The position numbers were made by a program, and so were the translations under genes. The notes under the pieces are model-generated. The model did no database searches. It was not told the origin of the DNA and saw only the letters and a program-made list of their open reading frames with translations. Of a stretch of 42,214 bases of DNA, positions 10,770 through 20,149 are shown piece after piece (the first letter of the stretch is position 1; every line of letters begins with the position of its first letter). This DNA comes from Polymorphobacter sp. GTDB lineage: Bacteria; Pseudomonadota; Alphaproteobacteria; Sphingomonadales; Sphingomonadaceae. The stretch covers positions 1 to 42,214 of the forward strand of contig NZ_JANYGL010000076.1 of the NCBI RefSeq assembly GCF_025362435.1, written 5' to 3'.

Positions 10770-10922
10770 TCAGCGATAGATGAGCAACAGTGCAGCAAAT
10801 GCAATAACCACGACCACCAGCGAGATGATCAAGACGTTGCGGTTGGCGACTGTCTTCGATCCGGCGCGGGTCTCGGTCGTGGTTTGGACGATGGGTTCGT
10901 CGGGGTTCTGCTTGGGGTCCAT
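10770..10922 (-). CDS. 50-aa single-TM small protein between phyR and ecfG (not in ORF track)
   Basis: Translated by hand: MDPKQNPDEPIVQTTTETRAGSKTVANRNVLIISLVVVVIAFAALLLIYR*. Hydrophilic N-terminus plus about 20-aa C-terminal TM helix; co-directional with phyR and ecfG in the 200-bp gap. Confidence 0.7.
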   Translation of the reverse strand: MDPKQNPDEPIVQTTTETRAGSKTVANRNVLIISLVVVVIAFAALLLIYR

Positions 10923-10933
10923 CACGCGCTTCC

Positions 10934-11731
10934 TTAAGACGTAAAGCTTGCGGTCGAGTTGAAAAACAGCGCCTGGGCGATCGCCGCCTTCACCGTCGAG
11001 CGCTGGAACGGCTTGGTGATGAGGAAGGTCGGTTCGGGGCGCTCACCGGTCAGCAGGCGCTCGGGGAAGGCGGTGATGAAGATCACCGGCACGCTGAATT
11101 CGGCAAGGATGTCCTTGACCGCGTCTATGCCCGAACTCGCGTCGGCAAGCTGGATGTCGGCGAGGACGAGGCCGGGCTTGGCCGACTTCGCCAGCGCGAC
11201 GGCTTCGTCGCGGGTGACCGCGACGCCGGTGACGTCGTGGCCGAGGTCATGGACGATCGATTCGAGATCCATCGCGATGATCGGCTCGTCTTCGATGATG
11301 AGGACGCGTGTCGCGGTCTGACGGTCGATCTCGGCGAGCGCCTCGGCGACGAGGCTGGCAACGTCGCTGGGCGTAGCGTCGATCAGATAGGCGGCATCGT
11401 CGTTGGTGAACCCCTCCATCGCAGTCAGCAGCAAGGCTTGGCGCGACAGCGGCGTGATCGCGGCGAGGCGGTCCTGCGCGACGCGCTCGAACGCGGCAGT
11501 GTTGGTCGGCTCGGGGGCGACATCGACGTTCGCCGTCGACCAGATCGCATGGAAGGTCTTGTAGAGGCCGAGCCGGGCGTCGACGTCGCGGGGAAAATCG
11601 CCGGGAGCGCTGACGATCGCCTCGAGGGCCGCGCGAACGAAGGCGTCACCGTGGCTCTGGCTTCCGGTCAAGGCGCGGGCATAACGGCGGAGATACGGCA
11701 GGTGTGGCGCAATTTCCGAAGCTAGCGACAT
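10934..11731 (-). CDS. phyR: PhyR general stress response regulator (sigma-like domain + receiver)
   Basis: N-terminal sigma-like ...LPYLRRYARALTGSQSHGDAFVRAALEAI... and C-terminal receiver RVLIIEDEPIIAMDLESIVHDLGHDVTGVAVTRDEAVALAKSAKPGLVLADIQLADASSGIDAV. Confidence 0.96.
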   Translation of the reverse strand: MSLASEIAPHLPYLRRYARALTGSQSHGDAFVRAALEAIVSAPGDFPRDVDARLGLYKTFHAIWSTANVDVAPEPTNTAAFERVAQDRLAAITPLSRQALLLTAMEGFTNDDAAYLIDATPSDVASLVAEALAEIDRQTATRVLIIEDEPIIAMDLESIVHDLGHDVTGVAVTRDEAVALAKSAKPGLVLADIQLADASSGIDAVKDILAEFSVPVIFITAFPERLLTGERPEPTFLITKPFQRSTVKAAIAQALFFNSTASFTS

Positions 11732-11881
11732 CTATAGGCCCTCATTGAAAACAGAATATTTCCGCGCGGATGAAATGTGCTTAGACGCTTGCACACCGAA
11801 CGAACAGATGGACCGCTTTTTTGTTTCCGGTTTGTAACGATTGTCGATACACGGTCCAAACTTGTTAGGGATCTGCTCATA

Positions 11882-12049
11882 GTGACGCCCGCAGTCCCAC
11901 ACCCCGAACCGGGTGCTCCGCACGACCGTCCCCATCCGGCGGCGGAACGTGCTGCGGCAATTGGGTCGCGGTTGCGACAAATTTTCGACGACGCTGCCGC
12001 CGAACCGATGCCCCAGGCGTTCGAGGACCTGTTGCGCAAACTAGGTTAG
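11882..12049 (+). CDS. nepR: NepR family anti-sigma factor
   Basis: GTG-initiated 55 aa: VTPAVPHPEPGAPHDRPHPAAERAAAIGSRLRQIFDDAAAEPMPQAFEDLLRKLG; canonical NepR core; divergent from phyR. Confidence 0.85.
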   Translation: MTPAVPHPEPGAPHDRPHPAAERAAAIGSRLRQIFDDAAAEPMPQAFEDLLRKLG

Positions 12050-12066
12050 GTTTGGATGCCAGGAGC

Positions 12067-13116
12067 ATGACGGGTTCGGCGGGGAGAGTATTGGTACGCC
12101 AACTCCACGAATGGCCGCTGTCGGTGAAGGTGATCGTGGCTTTGACCGCGGCACTGCTGCCGCTTGGCGCCCTCGCGACGTTTGTCACGCTCTCGGCTTA
12201 TCGCGCCTTGCTGTTTCATTCCGGGGAAGTTTCGGCAAGCCGGTGGGTAGGCCTCGCGTTGCCGCTGTTGATGTGGCTCGCTGCGCTGCTGATCGGCTGG
12301 CTGGTTGCCGACCGACTTCTGGTTCAGCCCTTGACGCGAATGCGCGCCGCGGTGGAGCGCTATACCGCTGGCGAAACGACGATCCGGATTGGCCGGACCG
12401 ACTATCTGAGCGCCGAAATGACCGCTCTTGCGGCGGCGTTCGACCGGCTAGCGAACGACAGTGCGACCCATGACGCGGCGATGCGCGACGCGCTCGACGA
12501 ACAGAAAAGATTGACCCGCGAGGTTCATCATCGGGTCAAGAACAATCTCCAGATCGTCGCCAGCCTGTTGTCGTTGCAGGCGCGCGAAACGACGAGCAGC
12601 GAGGTCGGGCGCGCGTATTCGGCGATCCAAGCGCGGGTCGGCGCGCTCGCGCTCGTGCACCGCTGGATGTACGACGGCGACGCGGCGTACGGGGTCGACC
12701 TGCGCGCACTCGCGAACGACCTTTCGGCTGCACTCGAGCAGAATATCGCGGCGGTCGAGGGCGCCGCACCCCGGATCAAGGTCGACGTCGAGCGCGTCGT
12801 CGTCGCGCAGGACACTGCGGTGCCCGTAGCGTTCCTGATCACCGAACTGATTGCCCTCGCGGCGCGGCTCAGCGCACCGGAACCCGCCGAAGCGGTGATC
12901 GAGGCGCGCTCGCTCGCGAACGGCACCGCGACGCTATCGATCAAAGCTGCGATCTTCTGCGATGATGCGCTGCTCGACAAGGCAAAGCCTTCGGTCCGCA
13001 TCATCACCGGGATGGCCCGGCAGATGCGCGCGCCGCTGACCCATTATCCGGGCGACTGCAGCTATCGTATCGAGTTCGCCGTCCCGTCGCCTGTCGTTGC
13101 GAAGAGCGAAGGTTAA
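12067..13116 (+). CDS. PhyP-like HAMP/HisKA_2 sensor kinase-like protein with degenerate ATPase domain
   Basis: Two TM segments flanking a short loop, HAMP-like region, intact H-box LTREVHHRVKNNLQIVASLLSLQAR; located directly after nepR. Confidence 0.88.
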   Translation: MTGSAGRVLVRQLHEWPLSVKVIVALTAALLPLGALATFVTLSAYRALLFHSGEVSASRWVGLALPLLMWLAALLIGWLVADRLLVQPLTRMRAAVERYTAGETTIRIGRTDYLSAEMTALAAAFDRLANDSATHDAAMRDALDEQKRLTREVHHRVKNNLQIVASLLSLQARETTSSEVGRAYSAIQARVGALALVHRWMYDGDAAYGVDLRALANDLSAALEQNIAAVEGAAPRIKVDVERVVVAQDTAVPVAFLITELIALAARLSAPEPAEAVIEARSLANGTATLSIKAAIFCDDALLDKAKPSVRIITGMARQMRAPLTHYPGDCSYRIEFAVPSPVVAKSEG

Positions 13117-14678
13117 AGAAACGCCTTCGCCGCGACGCCGATCGCGATTCCCGCTGCGAGCAACGGTGCCGCCAGCCACCAGCCGGGGAGCAGCCGCGCG
13201 CGGACCGCGATCTCGGACGGGGCCAGTTCGGGGAGGGGCGGTCCCGGGGGCGCGGCACCCTCGATCGGAACCCTGGCGACAAGCTGGCGGAATACGCGCG
13301 GCAATTGCGCCAGTGCGCGCATCCCGAGAACTAGAGCGTCCGCCCCGCGCGATAATGGCCCGAGTTCGCCCTTCATCCAGTCGCGAACGAAGGGCTCCGC
13401 CACCTCCCACATGTTGACGTCGGGATCGAGCGTCAACGCGACACCCTCGACCATCACCATCGTCTTCTGCAGCAGCAGGAGGTGCGGCTGGACCGCCATG
13501 TCGAAGCTGCGGGTGATCGCGAACAGCCCGTCGAGCAGGTTGGCGATTGAAATATCTCGCGCGGCCAGTCCGCGGATCGGCTCACCGACCGCGCGCAGGG
13601 CGGTGGCGAACTCGCCGATGTCGTGGTGCGCCGGGACATAGCCCGCCTCGAAGTGGATTTCAGCGACGCGACGGTAGTTGCCGGTGAGCAAGCCGTAGAG
13701 GATTTCGGCGAGATAGACCCGCGCGCGGCGGTCGAGCCGGCCCATGATGCCGAAGTCGATCACGCCAATTCGTGCCGGGTGCCCGCCGGAGCCGGGCAGG
13801 ATGAAAAGATTGCCCTGGTGCATGTCGGCGTGGAAGAAACCGTCGGCGATTGCCTGCCGCAGGAAGCTGCGGACCATCGTCCCGGCCAGCGCACGGCGGT
13901 CAACCTCGAGCGCGTCGACCGCCGCCCGATCGGACAGCTTGACCCCGTCCATCCAGTCGATCGTCAGCACGCGACGGGTCGTTCGCGCCCAGTCGATCGC
14001 GGGCACGACGAAATCGGGCTCGGCTGCCATCGCCGCCTTGAGCTCCGACGCCGACGCCGCCTCGCGGCGGAGGTCGAGCTCGGCCAAGGTCCATGCCTTG
14101 AAGCTGGCGATGATCGCGCGGGGGCGGAGCCGGCCGAACTCGCCGCCCTGCCGCTCGAGCCGGGCCGCCGCCCATTCGTAGGTGTCGATCGCGCGCGCGA
14201 CCTCGTTCTCGATGTCGGGGCGGAGGATCTTGACCGCAACGTCGCGCCCATCGCTCGTCACCGCGCGGTGGACCTGCGCGATCGATGCCGCCCCGACCGA
14301 GATCGGATTGATCGAGGTGAACAGGCTCGACCACGGCGCACCGAACTCGGCATCGAGCGTCTTCTCGACCCGCGCGAAAGCAACCGGGGGGAGGGCGTCC
14401 TGAAGCCGGGCGAGGTCGGCCGCCGCCGCCATGCCGATGAAATCGGGACGCGTCGCCAGCGCTTGCCCAAGCTTGATCGCCGCCGGTCCGAGCGCGGCGA
14501 ACGCCCCGGCGTAGTCGGGCACCTTGGGTGCGCCGGTGCCGATCCGCGCGATCCGCGCCACCCGGCGCAGCATCAGCGGTACGAGCGGGCTCGCCTCGAT
14601 CTCGCGCAGTGCGCCGTGGCTCGCCAGAATCCGCCCCCAGCGCAGCAACCGGCCTGCGTGGACGACGGCTGCGGTCAC
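13113..14678 (-). CDS. ubiB: UbiB family ubiquinone biosynthesis kinase-like protein
   Basis: 521 aa: LGPAAIKLGQALATRPDFIG...DALPPV...ASIAQVHRAVTSDGRDVAVKILRPDIE...FFHADMHQGNLFI...IGVIDFGIMGRL. Confidence 0.96.
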   Translation of the reverse strand: MTAAVVHAGRLLRWGRILASHGALREIEASPLVPLMLRRVARIARIGTGAPKVPDYAGAFAALGPAAIKLGQALATRPDFIGMAAAADLARLQDALPPVAFARVEKTLDAEFGAPWSSLFTSINPISVGAASIAQVHRAVTSDGRDVAVKILRPDIENEVARAIDTYEWAAARLERQGGEFGRLRPRAIIASFKAWTLAELDLRREAASASELKAAMAAEPDFVVPAIDWARTTRRVLTIDWMDGVKLSDRAAVDALEVDRRALAGTMVRSFLRQAIADGFFHADMHQGNLFILPGSGGHPARIGVIDFGIMGRLDRRARVYLAEILYGLLTGNYRRVAEIHFEAGYVPAHHDIGEFATALRAVGEPIRGLAARDISIANLLDGLFAITRSFDMAVQPHLLLLQKTMVMVEGVALTLDPDVNMWEVAEPFVRDWMKGELGPLSRGADALVLGMRALAQLPRVFRQLVARVPIEGAAPPGPPLPELAPSEIAVRARLLPGWWLAAPLLAAGIAIGVAAKAFL

Positions 14679-15406
14679 GCTTTCCAGCCGCTGTGGGTCG
14701 CGACCAGCCCGCCGAGGATGGGCCGCGTCGCGACGCGGGTGAACCCGGCGGCGGCGATCATCGCTGCGAACTCCGGCATCGGCGGGAAGCGACGGATGCT
14801 CTCGACGAGGTAGCGGTACGCTTCCTCGTCCTTGGCGACGTACTTGCCGATCTGCGGCACGACACGGTGCGAGTAGGCGTCATAAACCGCGCCGAACCCC
14901 GGCCATTCGGTCGTCGAGAATTCGAGGCAGAAAAAGCGTCCGCCGTATTTGAGGACGCGGTGCGCCGACCGTAGCGCGGCGGGAATGTCGGTGACGTTCC
15001 TGATGCCGAACGCGATCGTGTAAGCGTCGAAACGCGCGTCGGCGAAGCTCAGCGTCTCGGCGTTCTCCTCGCGCCACGTCAGCCCCTCGATGCCCCGCTT
15101 CTCGGCGCGCTCGCGCCCGACGTCGAGCATCGCTGGGTTGATGTCGGCGACGGTGACGCTCGCGCCCTTGGCCGCCAGCCGGAAGGCGATGTCGCCGGTG
15201 CCGCCTGCCATGTCGAGGATCGCCTCGCCGGCGCGCGGTTTGACCATGCGGACGAACTCGTCCTTCCAGCCGCGGTGAAGCCCGCCCGACATCAGGTCGT
15301 TCATGATGTCGTAGCGCTTCGCCACGCGCTCGAAGACACTGGTGACGCGCCGCGTCTTTTCGTGCGGGGTGACTTCCTGGAAGCCGTAGCTGACCGTTTC
15401 GCTCAT
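14675..15406 (-). CDS. ubiE: Demethylmenaquinone/ubiquinone methyltransferase UbiE
   Basis: MSETVSYGFQEVTPHEKTRRVTSVFERVAKRYDIMNDLMSGGLHRGWKDEFV...ILDMAGGTGDIAFRLA...FGIRNVTDIPAAL. Confidence 0.96.
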   Translation of the reverse strand: MSETVSYGFQEVTPHEKTRRVTSVFERVAKRYDIMNDLMSGGLHRGWKDEFVRMVKPRAGEAILDMAGGTGDIAFRLAAKGASVTVADINPAMLDVGRERAEKRGIEGLTWREENAETLSFADARFDAYTIAFGIRNVTDIPAALRSAHRVLKYGGRFFCLEFSTTEWPGFGAVYDAYSHRVVPQIGKYVAKDEEAYRYLVESIRRFPPMPEFAAMIAAAGFTRVATRPILGGLVATHSGWKA

Positions 15407-15462
15407 GGCCGCGTTCGTAGACGAGGGTTGGCAGCGCGGCAAACGCGCCATATGCCGCGTCG

Positions 15463-16278
15463 ATGCCCGAACTTCCCGAAGTCGAGACCGTCGTTCGCGG
15501 CCTGCGCCCGATCCTCGTCGGCCGGCGGCTGGCGCGAGTCGAGCTTCACCGCGACGGCCTGCGCCGCGCCTTCCCCGACGGGCTCGTCCAGCGGCTGACC
15601 GGGGCGGTCGTCACCGGCATCGAGCGCCGCGCCAAATACGGGCTGATTGCGACCGATCGCGACGATACATTGGTCTTCCACCTCGGCATGTCGGGGCGGA
15701 TGCGGCTCGATCCGGCGGAGATCGGCAAGCACGATCATGCCGTCTTCACCACCGGCGACGGGCAGGTCGTCGCGTTCAACGACGCACGACGCTTCGGCTC
15801 GCTCGACCTCGTGCCGACCGCCGACGTCGCCACGTATCCGGCGTTCGTCGCCCTCGGTCCCGAACCGCTCGGCCCGAGCCTGACCCCGGCGTATCTCAAG
15901 GCGGCGTTCGCCGGGCGGACCGCGCCGATCAAGCCGCTCCTCCTCGACCAGCGAATCGTCGCCGGTCTCGGCAACATCTATGCCTGCGAGGCGCTGTATA
16001 TCGCCGGGATCGACCCGCGGCGGGCGGCGGGCAGCGTCTCGCTGGCGAAGCTCAAGGCGCTCGTCCCGGCGATCCACGAGACCCTCGAATCATCGATCGC
16101 CGCCGGGGGATCGAGCCTGCGCGACCATGCCCAGGTCGACGGCACGCTCGGCTATTTCCAGAAGTCGTTCTGCGTCTATGGACGGGAGGGGGAGGCGTGT
16201 CCCGATGGGCGCGGCACTGTCGAGCGCATCGTCCAGGGCGGGCGTTCGACGTTCTTCTGCCGACTACGCCAGCGATAG
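15463..16278 (+). CDS. mutM: Formamidopyrimidine-DNA glycosylase
   Basis: MPELPEVETVVRGLRPILVGRRLARVELHRDGLR...RRAKYGLI...HLGMSGRM...AGLGNIYACEALY...GREGEACPDGRGTVERIVQGGRSTFFC; catalytic PELPE and zinc finger. Confidence 0.97.
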   Translation: MPELPEVETVVRGLRPILVGRRLARVELHRDGLRRAFPDGLVQRLTGAVVTGIERRAKYGLIATDRDDTLVFHLGMSGRMRLDPAEIGKHDHAVFTTGDGQVVAFNDARRFGSLDLVPTADVATYPAFVALGPEPLGPSLTPAYLKAAFAGRTAPIKPLLLDQRIVAGLGNIYACEALYIAGIDPRRAAGSVSLAKLKALVPAIHETLESSIAAGGSSLRDHAQVDGTLGYFQKSFCVYGREGEACPDGRGTVERIVQGGRSTFFCRLRQR

Positions 16279-16291
16279 CTGCAGCGCTCGC

Positions 16292-16318
16292 TTGACCTTG
16301 GCGGCTCTCCCCTATAAC
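16292..16318 (+). promoter_or_regulatory. Candidate sigma70 promoter for rpsT
   Basis: TTGACC (16292-16297) and TATAAC (16313-16318), spacing 15 nt (short), upstream of rpsT. Confidence 0.4.
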
Positions 16319-16379
16319 AGGCGCACTCTCCCGGCGGGGCCGCTTTGCGCCTGCCGACCAGGATTTTGAAGGCAAGACC

Positions 16380-16643
16380 ATGGCGAATACCCCCCAGGCC
16401 GAAAAGCGCATCCGGCGCAACGATCGCCGCGCCGAGATCAACAAGGCGCGCGTCAGCCGCATCCGCACCTTCGTCAAGAAGGTCGAAGCCGCGATCGACG
16501 GCGGCACTGCCGATTCGGCCAAGGCTGCCCTGCTCGCGGCGCAGCCCGAGCTGATGCGCGGCGTCGCCAAGGGCGTGATGCACAAGAACACCGTTTCGCG
16601 GAAGATCTCGCGTCTCGCCAAGCGCGTCAAAGCACTCGGCTGA
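16380..16643 (+). CDS. rpsT: 30S ribosomal protein S20
   Basis: [39 protein letters not shown]...[26 protein letters not shown]. Confidence 0.97.
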   Translation: MANTPQAEKRIRRNDRRAEINKARVSRIRTFVKKVEAAIDGGTADSAKAALLAAQPELMRGVAKGVMHKNTVSRKISRLAKRVKALG

Positions 16644-16648
16644 TCGCC

Positions 16649-16668
16649 GCGGCGGGTTTTCCCGCCGC
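16649..16668 (+). terminator. Hairpin immediately after rpsT
   Basis: GCGGCGGG-TTTT-CCCGCCGC, perfect 8-bp stem directly after the rpsT stop; no following T-tract. Confidence 0.45.
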
Positions 16669-16685
16669 TGTCATATGACAATCGA

Positions 16686-16712
16686 GCCGCCCGAGTCGGG
16701 CGGCTTTGTTGT
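16686..16712 (+). terminator. Rho-independent-like terminator after rpsT
   Basis: GCCGCCC-GAGTC-GGGCGGC followed by TTTGTTGTG. Confidence 0.65.
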
Positions 16713-17002
16713 GTTTGCGGGCAAGGACTTGTCCGTATTCGTACGACTCACCTGTCATGCGGGTGTCATCGTCCCGTCATTGAAAAACAGTCGTTTGGCC
16801 GCTGACGAGCCATTTCGGCGCGTTTCCGTGTCAACGGATTTATTAGCCGAGACGTGAATTTTGGACCCTTGATCGGGGTCGGCGGGGGTGGTTAGTGGCC
16901 CTTATCGGCAGTGACGCCGGGCGGGGGCTGTCCCAAAAATCAAGGGTGCGATTCGGGTCGCCGAGAGTGTGTAGGACCACATTTTCGGCGGGGGGCGAAG
17001 GC

Positions 17003-18484
17003 ATGTCTGCAGCACACGAAGGCCGGCCGCAAATCGGGCACGGCGGGGAGGATGAGCGGAGCTACATGGCGACGAACTGGACCTATTCGGCAGCGTTGGA
17101 TGAGCGCATGCCCGAGCCGGCGAGTGGCGAACTCGACCGCGCATGGGATATGATTCGCGCCGCCTTGCGCCACGAATGCGGTGCTCGGTCGTTCGACAAC
17201 TGGCTCAGCCCGATCACGCTTGCCGGGGCCGACGACGACGCTGTCCGGCTCGCTGTGCCGACGCATTTCCTCGCCGACTGGATCACCAATCATTTCCTCG
17301 ACCGGCTGCGAGCATTGTGGGCGATGCAGATGCCCGCAATCCGGCACGTCGTCCTGACCGTGGTCCCGTCGATGAAGCTGGTCGAGCCGTCGTTCGCCGC
17401 CGCCGCCGCCCCCGAAGCAGCGCCGCTCGCCGCCCCGGCGTGCATCGGGTTGCCGCTCGAGCCGCGCTACAGCTTCGACAGTTTCGTCGTCGGCAAGTCG
17501 AACGAGCTTGCCTACAATGCCGCCAAGACCCTGGCCGACGGCGGCCCGATCAGCTTCAACCCGCTGTTCCTTCACGGCACCACCGGGCTCGGCAAAACGC
17601 ACCTGATGCACGCGATCGGCGGCGAGTTGCGCGCCCGCGATCCGAACGCCAAGGTCGCCTATCTGTCGGCCGAGAAGTTCATGGTCGACTTCCTCGCCGC
17701 ACTCCGCGCCAAGGACACGATCAGCTTCAAGCAACGACTGCGTTCGGTCGACCTGCTGATGATCGACGACGTCCAGTTCATCGCCGGCAAGGAATCAACG
17801 CAGGAAGAATTCTTCCACACGATGAACGAGATCATCAGCGCGGGTAAGCGGCTGGTGATCACGTCGGACCGCAGCCCGCAGAACCTCGAGGGCATCCAGG
17901 ACCGCATCCTCAGCCGGATGGCGTGGGGCCTCGTCGCCGACATCAACGCAGCCGACTATGAGCTGCGCTTGAACATCCTCCATGCCAAGGTCGCCGGGCT
18001 CAAGGACCAGCTCGGTCCGACGCTGACGGTGCCCGACGAGGTGATCGACCTCCTCGCGCGCAAGATCACCTCGAACGTCCGCGAGCTCGAGGGCGCGCTC
18101 AACCGGACGATCGCCTACGCCCGCCTTGTCGGCAAGCCGGTGACGATCGAGTTCACCCGCGAGACGCTCGCCGACCTGCTCCGGTCGCACGAGAAGAAGG
18201 TGACGATCGAGGAGATCCAGCGCCGGGTCGCCGATTATTACCACGTCAAGATGACCGACCTGCTGTCCGCCCGCCGCGCCCGCGAGATTGCCCGGCCGCG
18301 CCAGGTGGCGATGTACCTCGCCAAGCGCCTGACCCCGCGCTCGCTGCCCGAGATCGGGCGGCGCTTCGGCAACCGCGACCACACGACGGTGATGCACGCG
18401 GTCAAGCGGATCGACGAGCTCCGCGCCGCCGACCGCGAGCTCGACGCCGATGTCGCCCAGCTCAGCCGGATGCTCGACGGCTAA
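17003..18484 (+). CDS. dnaA: Chromosomal replication initiator protein DnaA
   Basis: Walker [17 protein letters not shown], Walker [15 protein letters not shown]-terminal signature [14 protein letters not shown]. Start 17003 (after GGGGGCGAAGG) or 17066 (MATNW...) unresolved. Confidence 0.97.
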   Translation: MSAAHEGRPQIGHGGEDERSYMATNWTYSAALDERMPEPASGELDRAWDMIRAALRHECGARSFDNWLSPITLAGADDDAVRLAVPTHFLADWITNHFLDRLRALWAMQMPAIRHVVLTVVPSMKLVEPSFAAAAAPEAAPLAAPACIGLPLEPRYSFDSFVVGKSNELAYNAAKTLADGGPISFNPLFLHGTTGLGKTHLMHAIGGELRARDPNAKVAYLSAEKFMVDFLAALRAKDTISFKQRLRSVDLLMIDDVQFIAGKESTQEEFFHTMNEIISAGKRLVITSDRSPQNLEGIQDRILSRMAWGLVADINAADYELRLNILHAKVAGLKDQLGPTLTVPDEVIDLLARKITSNVRELEGALNRTIAYARLVGKPVTIEFTRETLADLLRSHEKKVTIEEIQRRVADYYHVKMTDLLSARRAREIARPRQVAMYLAKRLTPRSLPEIGRRFGNRDHTTVMHAVKRIDELRAADRELDADVAQLSRMLDG

Positions 18485-18565
18485 GCCCGACAAGCGCTCA
18501 GGGGGCTGGCACCCGGCAAACGAGCCGGGCATAGACGGTGCCAGAACCTCTGGGGAGAGCGAGCA

Positions 18566-19345
18566 ATGGAACTCAATGGATGCGCCGCGGTCGTCACCGG
18601 CGGCGCGAGTGGCCTCGGCGAGGCGACCGCGCGCGCGCTTGCGGCGGCGGGGGTCAAGGTCGCGATCTTCGACCGTGACGCCGGCAAGGGCGAAGCAGTT
18701 GCGGCCGACATCGGCGGCATCTTCTGCAAGGTCGACGTGACGAGCGATGCCGACGTCGATGCCGGCTTTGCCCGCGCCCGCGCGGCGCACGGGCAGGAGC
18801 GCATTCTCGTCAACTGCGCCGGCACCGGCAACGCCGCGAAGACCGCGAGCCGCAGCCGCGAGACCGGCGAGATCAAGCACTTCCCGCTCGATGCCTTCAA
18901 CATGATCATCCAGATCAATTTGATCGGCACCTTCCGCTGCATCGCCAAGGCGGCGGCGGGGATGCTGACGCTCGAGCCGATGGGCGACGGCGAGCGCGGC
19001 TGCATCGTCAACACCGCGTCGGTCGCCGCCGAGGACGGCCAGATGGGGCAGGCGGCGTATAGCGCGTCGAAGGGCGGCGTCGTCGGCATGACGCTGCCGA
19101 TCGCGCGCGATCTGATGAGCGAGGGCATCCGCGTCAACACGATCCTGCCGGGCATCTTCAACACCCCGCTGATGCAGGGCGCCCCCGACAAGGTGAAGGA
19201 CGCGCTGGCGGCGTCGGTGCCGTTCCCCAAGCGCCTCGGCCATGCGTCGGAATACGCCAGCCTCGCGCTCGAGATGTGCCGCAACTCGTACTTCAACGGC
19301 GAGGACGTCCGTCTCGACGGCGCGATCCGCATGGCCCCACGGTAA
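18566..19345 (+). CDS. SDR family NAD(P)-dependent oxidoreductase (3-hydroxyacyl-CoA dehydrogenase type-2-like)
   Basis: MELNGCAAVVTGGASGLGEATARALAAAGVKVAIFDRD...GQMGQAAYSASKGGVVGMTLPIARDL...; TGGASGLG and YxxxK. Confidence 0.93.
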   Translation: MELNGCAAVVTGGASGLGEATARALAAAGVKVAIFDRDAGKGEAVAADIGGIFCKVDVTSDADVDAGFARARAAHGQERILVNCAGTGNAAKTASRSRETGEIKHFPLDAFNMIIQINLIGTFRCIAKAAAGMLTLEPMGDGERGCIVNTASVAAEDGQMGQAAYSASKGGVVGMTLPIARDLMSEGIRVNTILPGIFNTPLMQGAPDKVKDALAASVPFPKRLGHASEYASLALEMCRNSYFNGEDVRLDGAIRMAPR

Positions 19346-19382
19346 AGTGGACGGCGGCGGCCGTGCCAGTGCCGATCGCCGC

Positions 19383-19658
19383 TTACGCGTCGATCGCCGT
19401 CGCCAAGTCGATGTCGCGCTGCGTCAGGCCGCCGGCGTCGTGCGTCGTCAGCCGCACCTCGACCTTGTTGTAGACGTTCGACCATTCGGGGTGGTGGTCG
19501 GCCTTTTCGGCGAGCAATGCGACGCGCGTCATGAAGGCGAAGGCGTGGGTGAAGTCGGCGAACTTGTACGCGCGGGCGATGTGATCGCCGTCGCGGTTCC
19601 AGCCCGGCAGCCCGGCCAGCGCGAGCGCGATTTCGGCGTCGATCAGTTTGGCAATCAT
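19383..19658 (-). CDS. phhB: 4a-hydroxytetrahydrobiopterin dehydratase
   Basis: [86 protein letters not shown]; family signature. Confidence 0.95.
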   Translation of the reverse strand: MIAKLIDAEIALALAGLPGWNRDGDHIARAYKFADFTHAFAFMTRVALLAEKADHHPEWSNVYNKVEVRLTTHDAGGLTQRDIDLATAIDA

Positions 19659-19706
19659 GCGTGAGTCCTCACCGGACGCGGCTTGGCGAACGGCACCGCG
19701 CCTCCT

Positions 19707-20117
19707 ATGCCGACCGCTATGCACCAAGGTCAAACTCCGCCAAGCCTCGCCGACATCGATGCGCTGGCTCAGGCCGCGATCGAGCGGCTGCCCGACCAGT
19801 TTCGCGATTGGCTCGGCCCGGTCCTGCTGCGGGTCGAGGACTTTCCCGACGCCGACGTCATCCGCGAGATGAGCCTCGAGACCGACTTCGACATCCTCGG
19901 GCTTTATCAAGGCCGCCACGTCGGCATGAAGGGCGACGAGCCGACCGGCGCGCTCCCCGACATCATCTTCCTCTACCGCCGCCCGCTGCTCGACGAATGG
20001 TGCGAATCGGGCGAGACGCTCGATGCGCTGGTGACGCATGTGCTGGTCCACGAAGTCGGGCATCACTTCGGGCTTAGCGACGACGATATGGAGCGGATCG
20101 AGGCTGAACTCGACTGA
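19707..20117 (+). CDS. Metallopeptidase family protein (minimal zincin-like)
   Basis: ...[10 protein letters not shown]...[46 protein letters not shown]; HExxHxxGxxD motif. Confidence 0.92.
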   Translation: MPTAMHQGQTPPSLADIDALAQAAIERLPDQFRDWLGPVLLRVEDFPDADVIREMSLETDFDILGLYQGRHVGMKGDEPTGALPDIIFLYRRPLLDEWCESGETLDALVTHVLVHEVGHHFGLSDDDMERIEAELD

Positions 20118-20149
20118 GCCGCACGCTGCGAGTCGGTTCTGTCGCGGCA

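Noticed and set aside
16644-17002. Possible oriC next to dnaA
   Set aside because: I did not identify a convincing cluster of TTATCCACA-type DnaA boxes or an AT-rich unwinding region; dnaA is often not at the origin in alphaproteobacteria. GC skew and DnaA-box scans would be needed.
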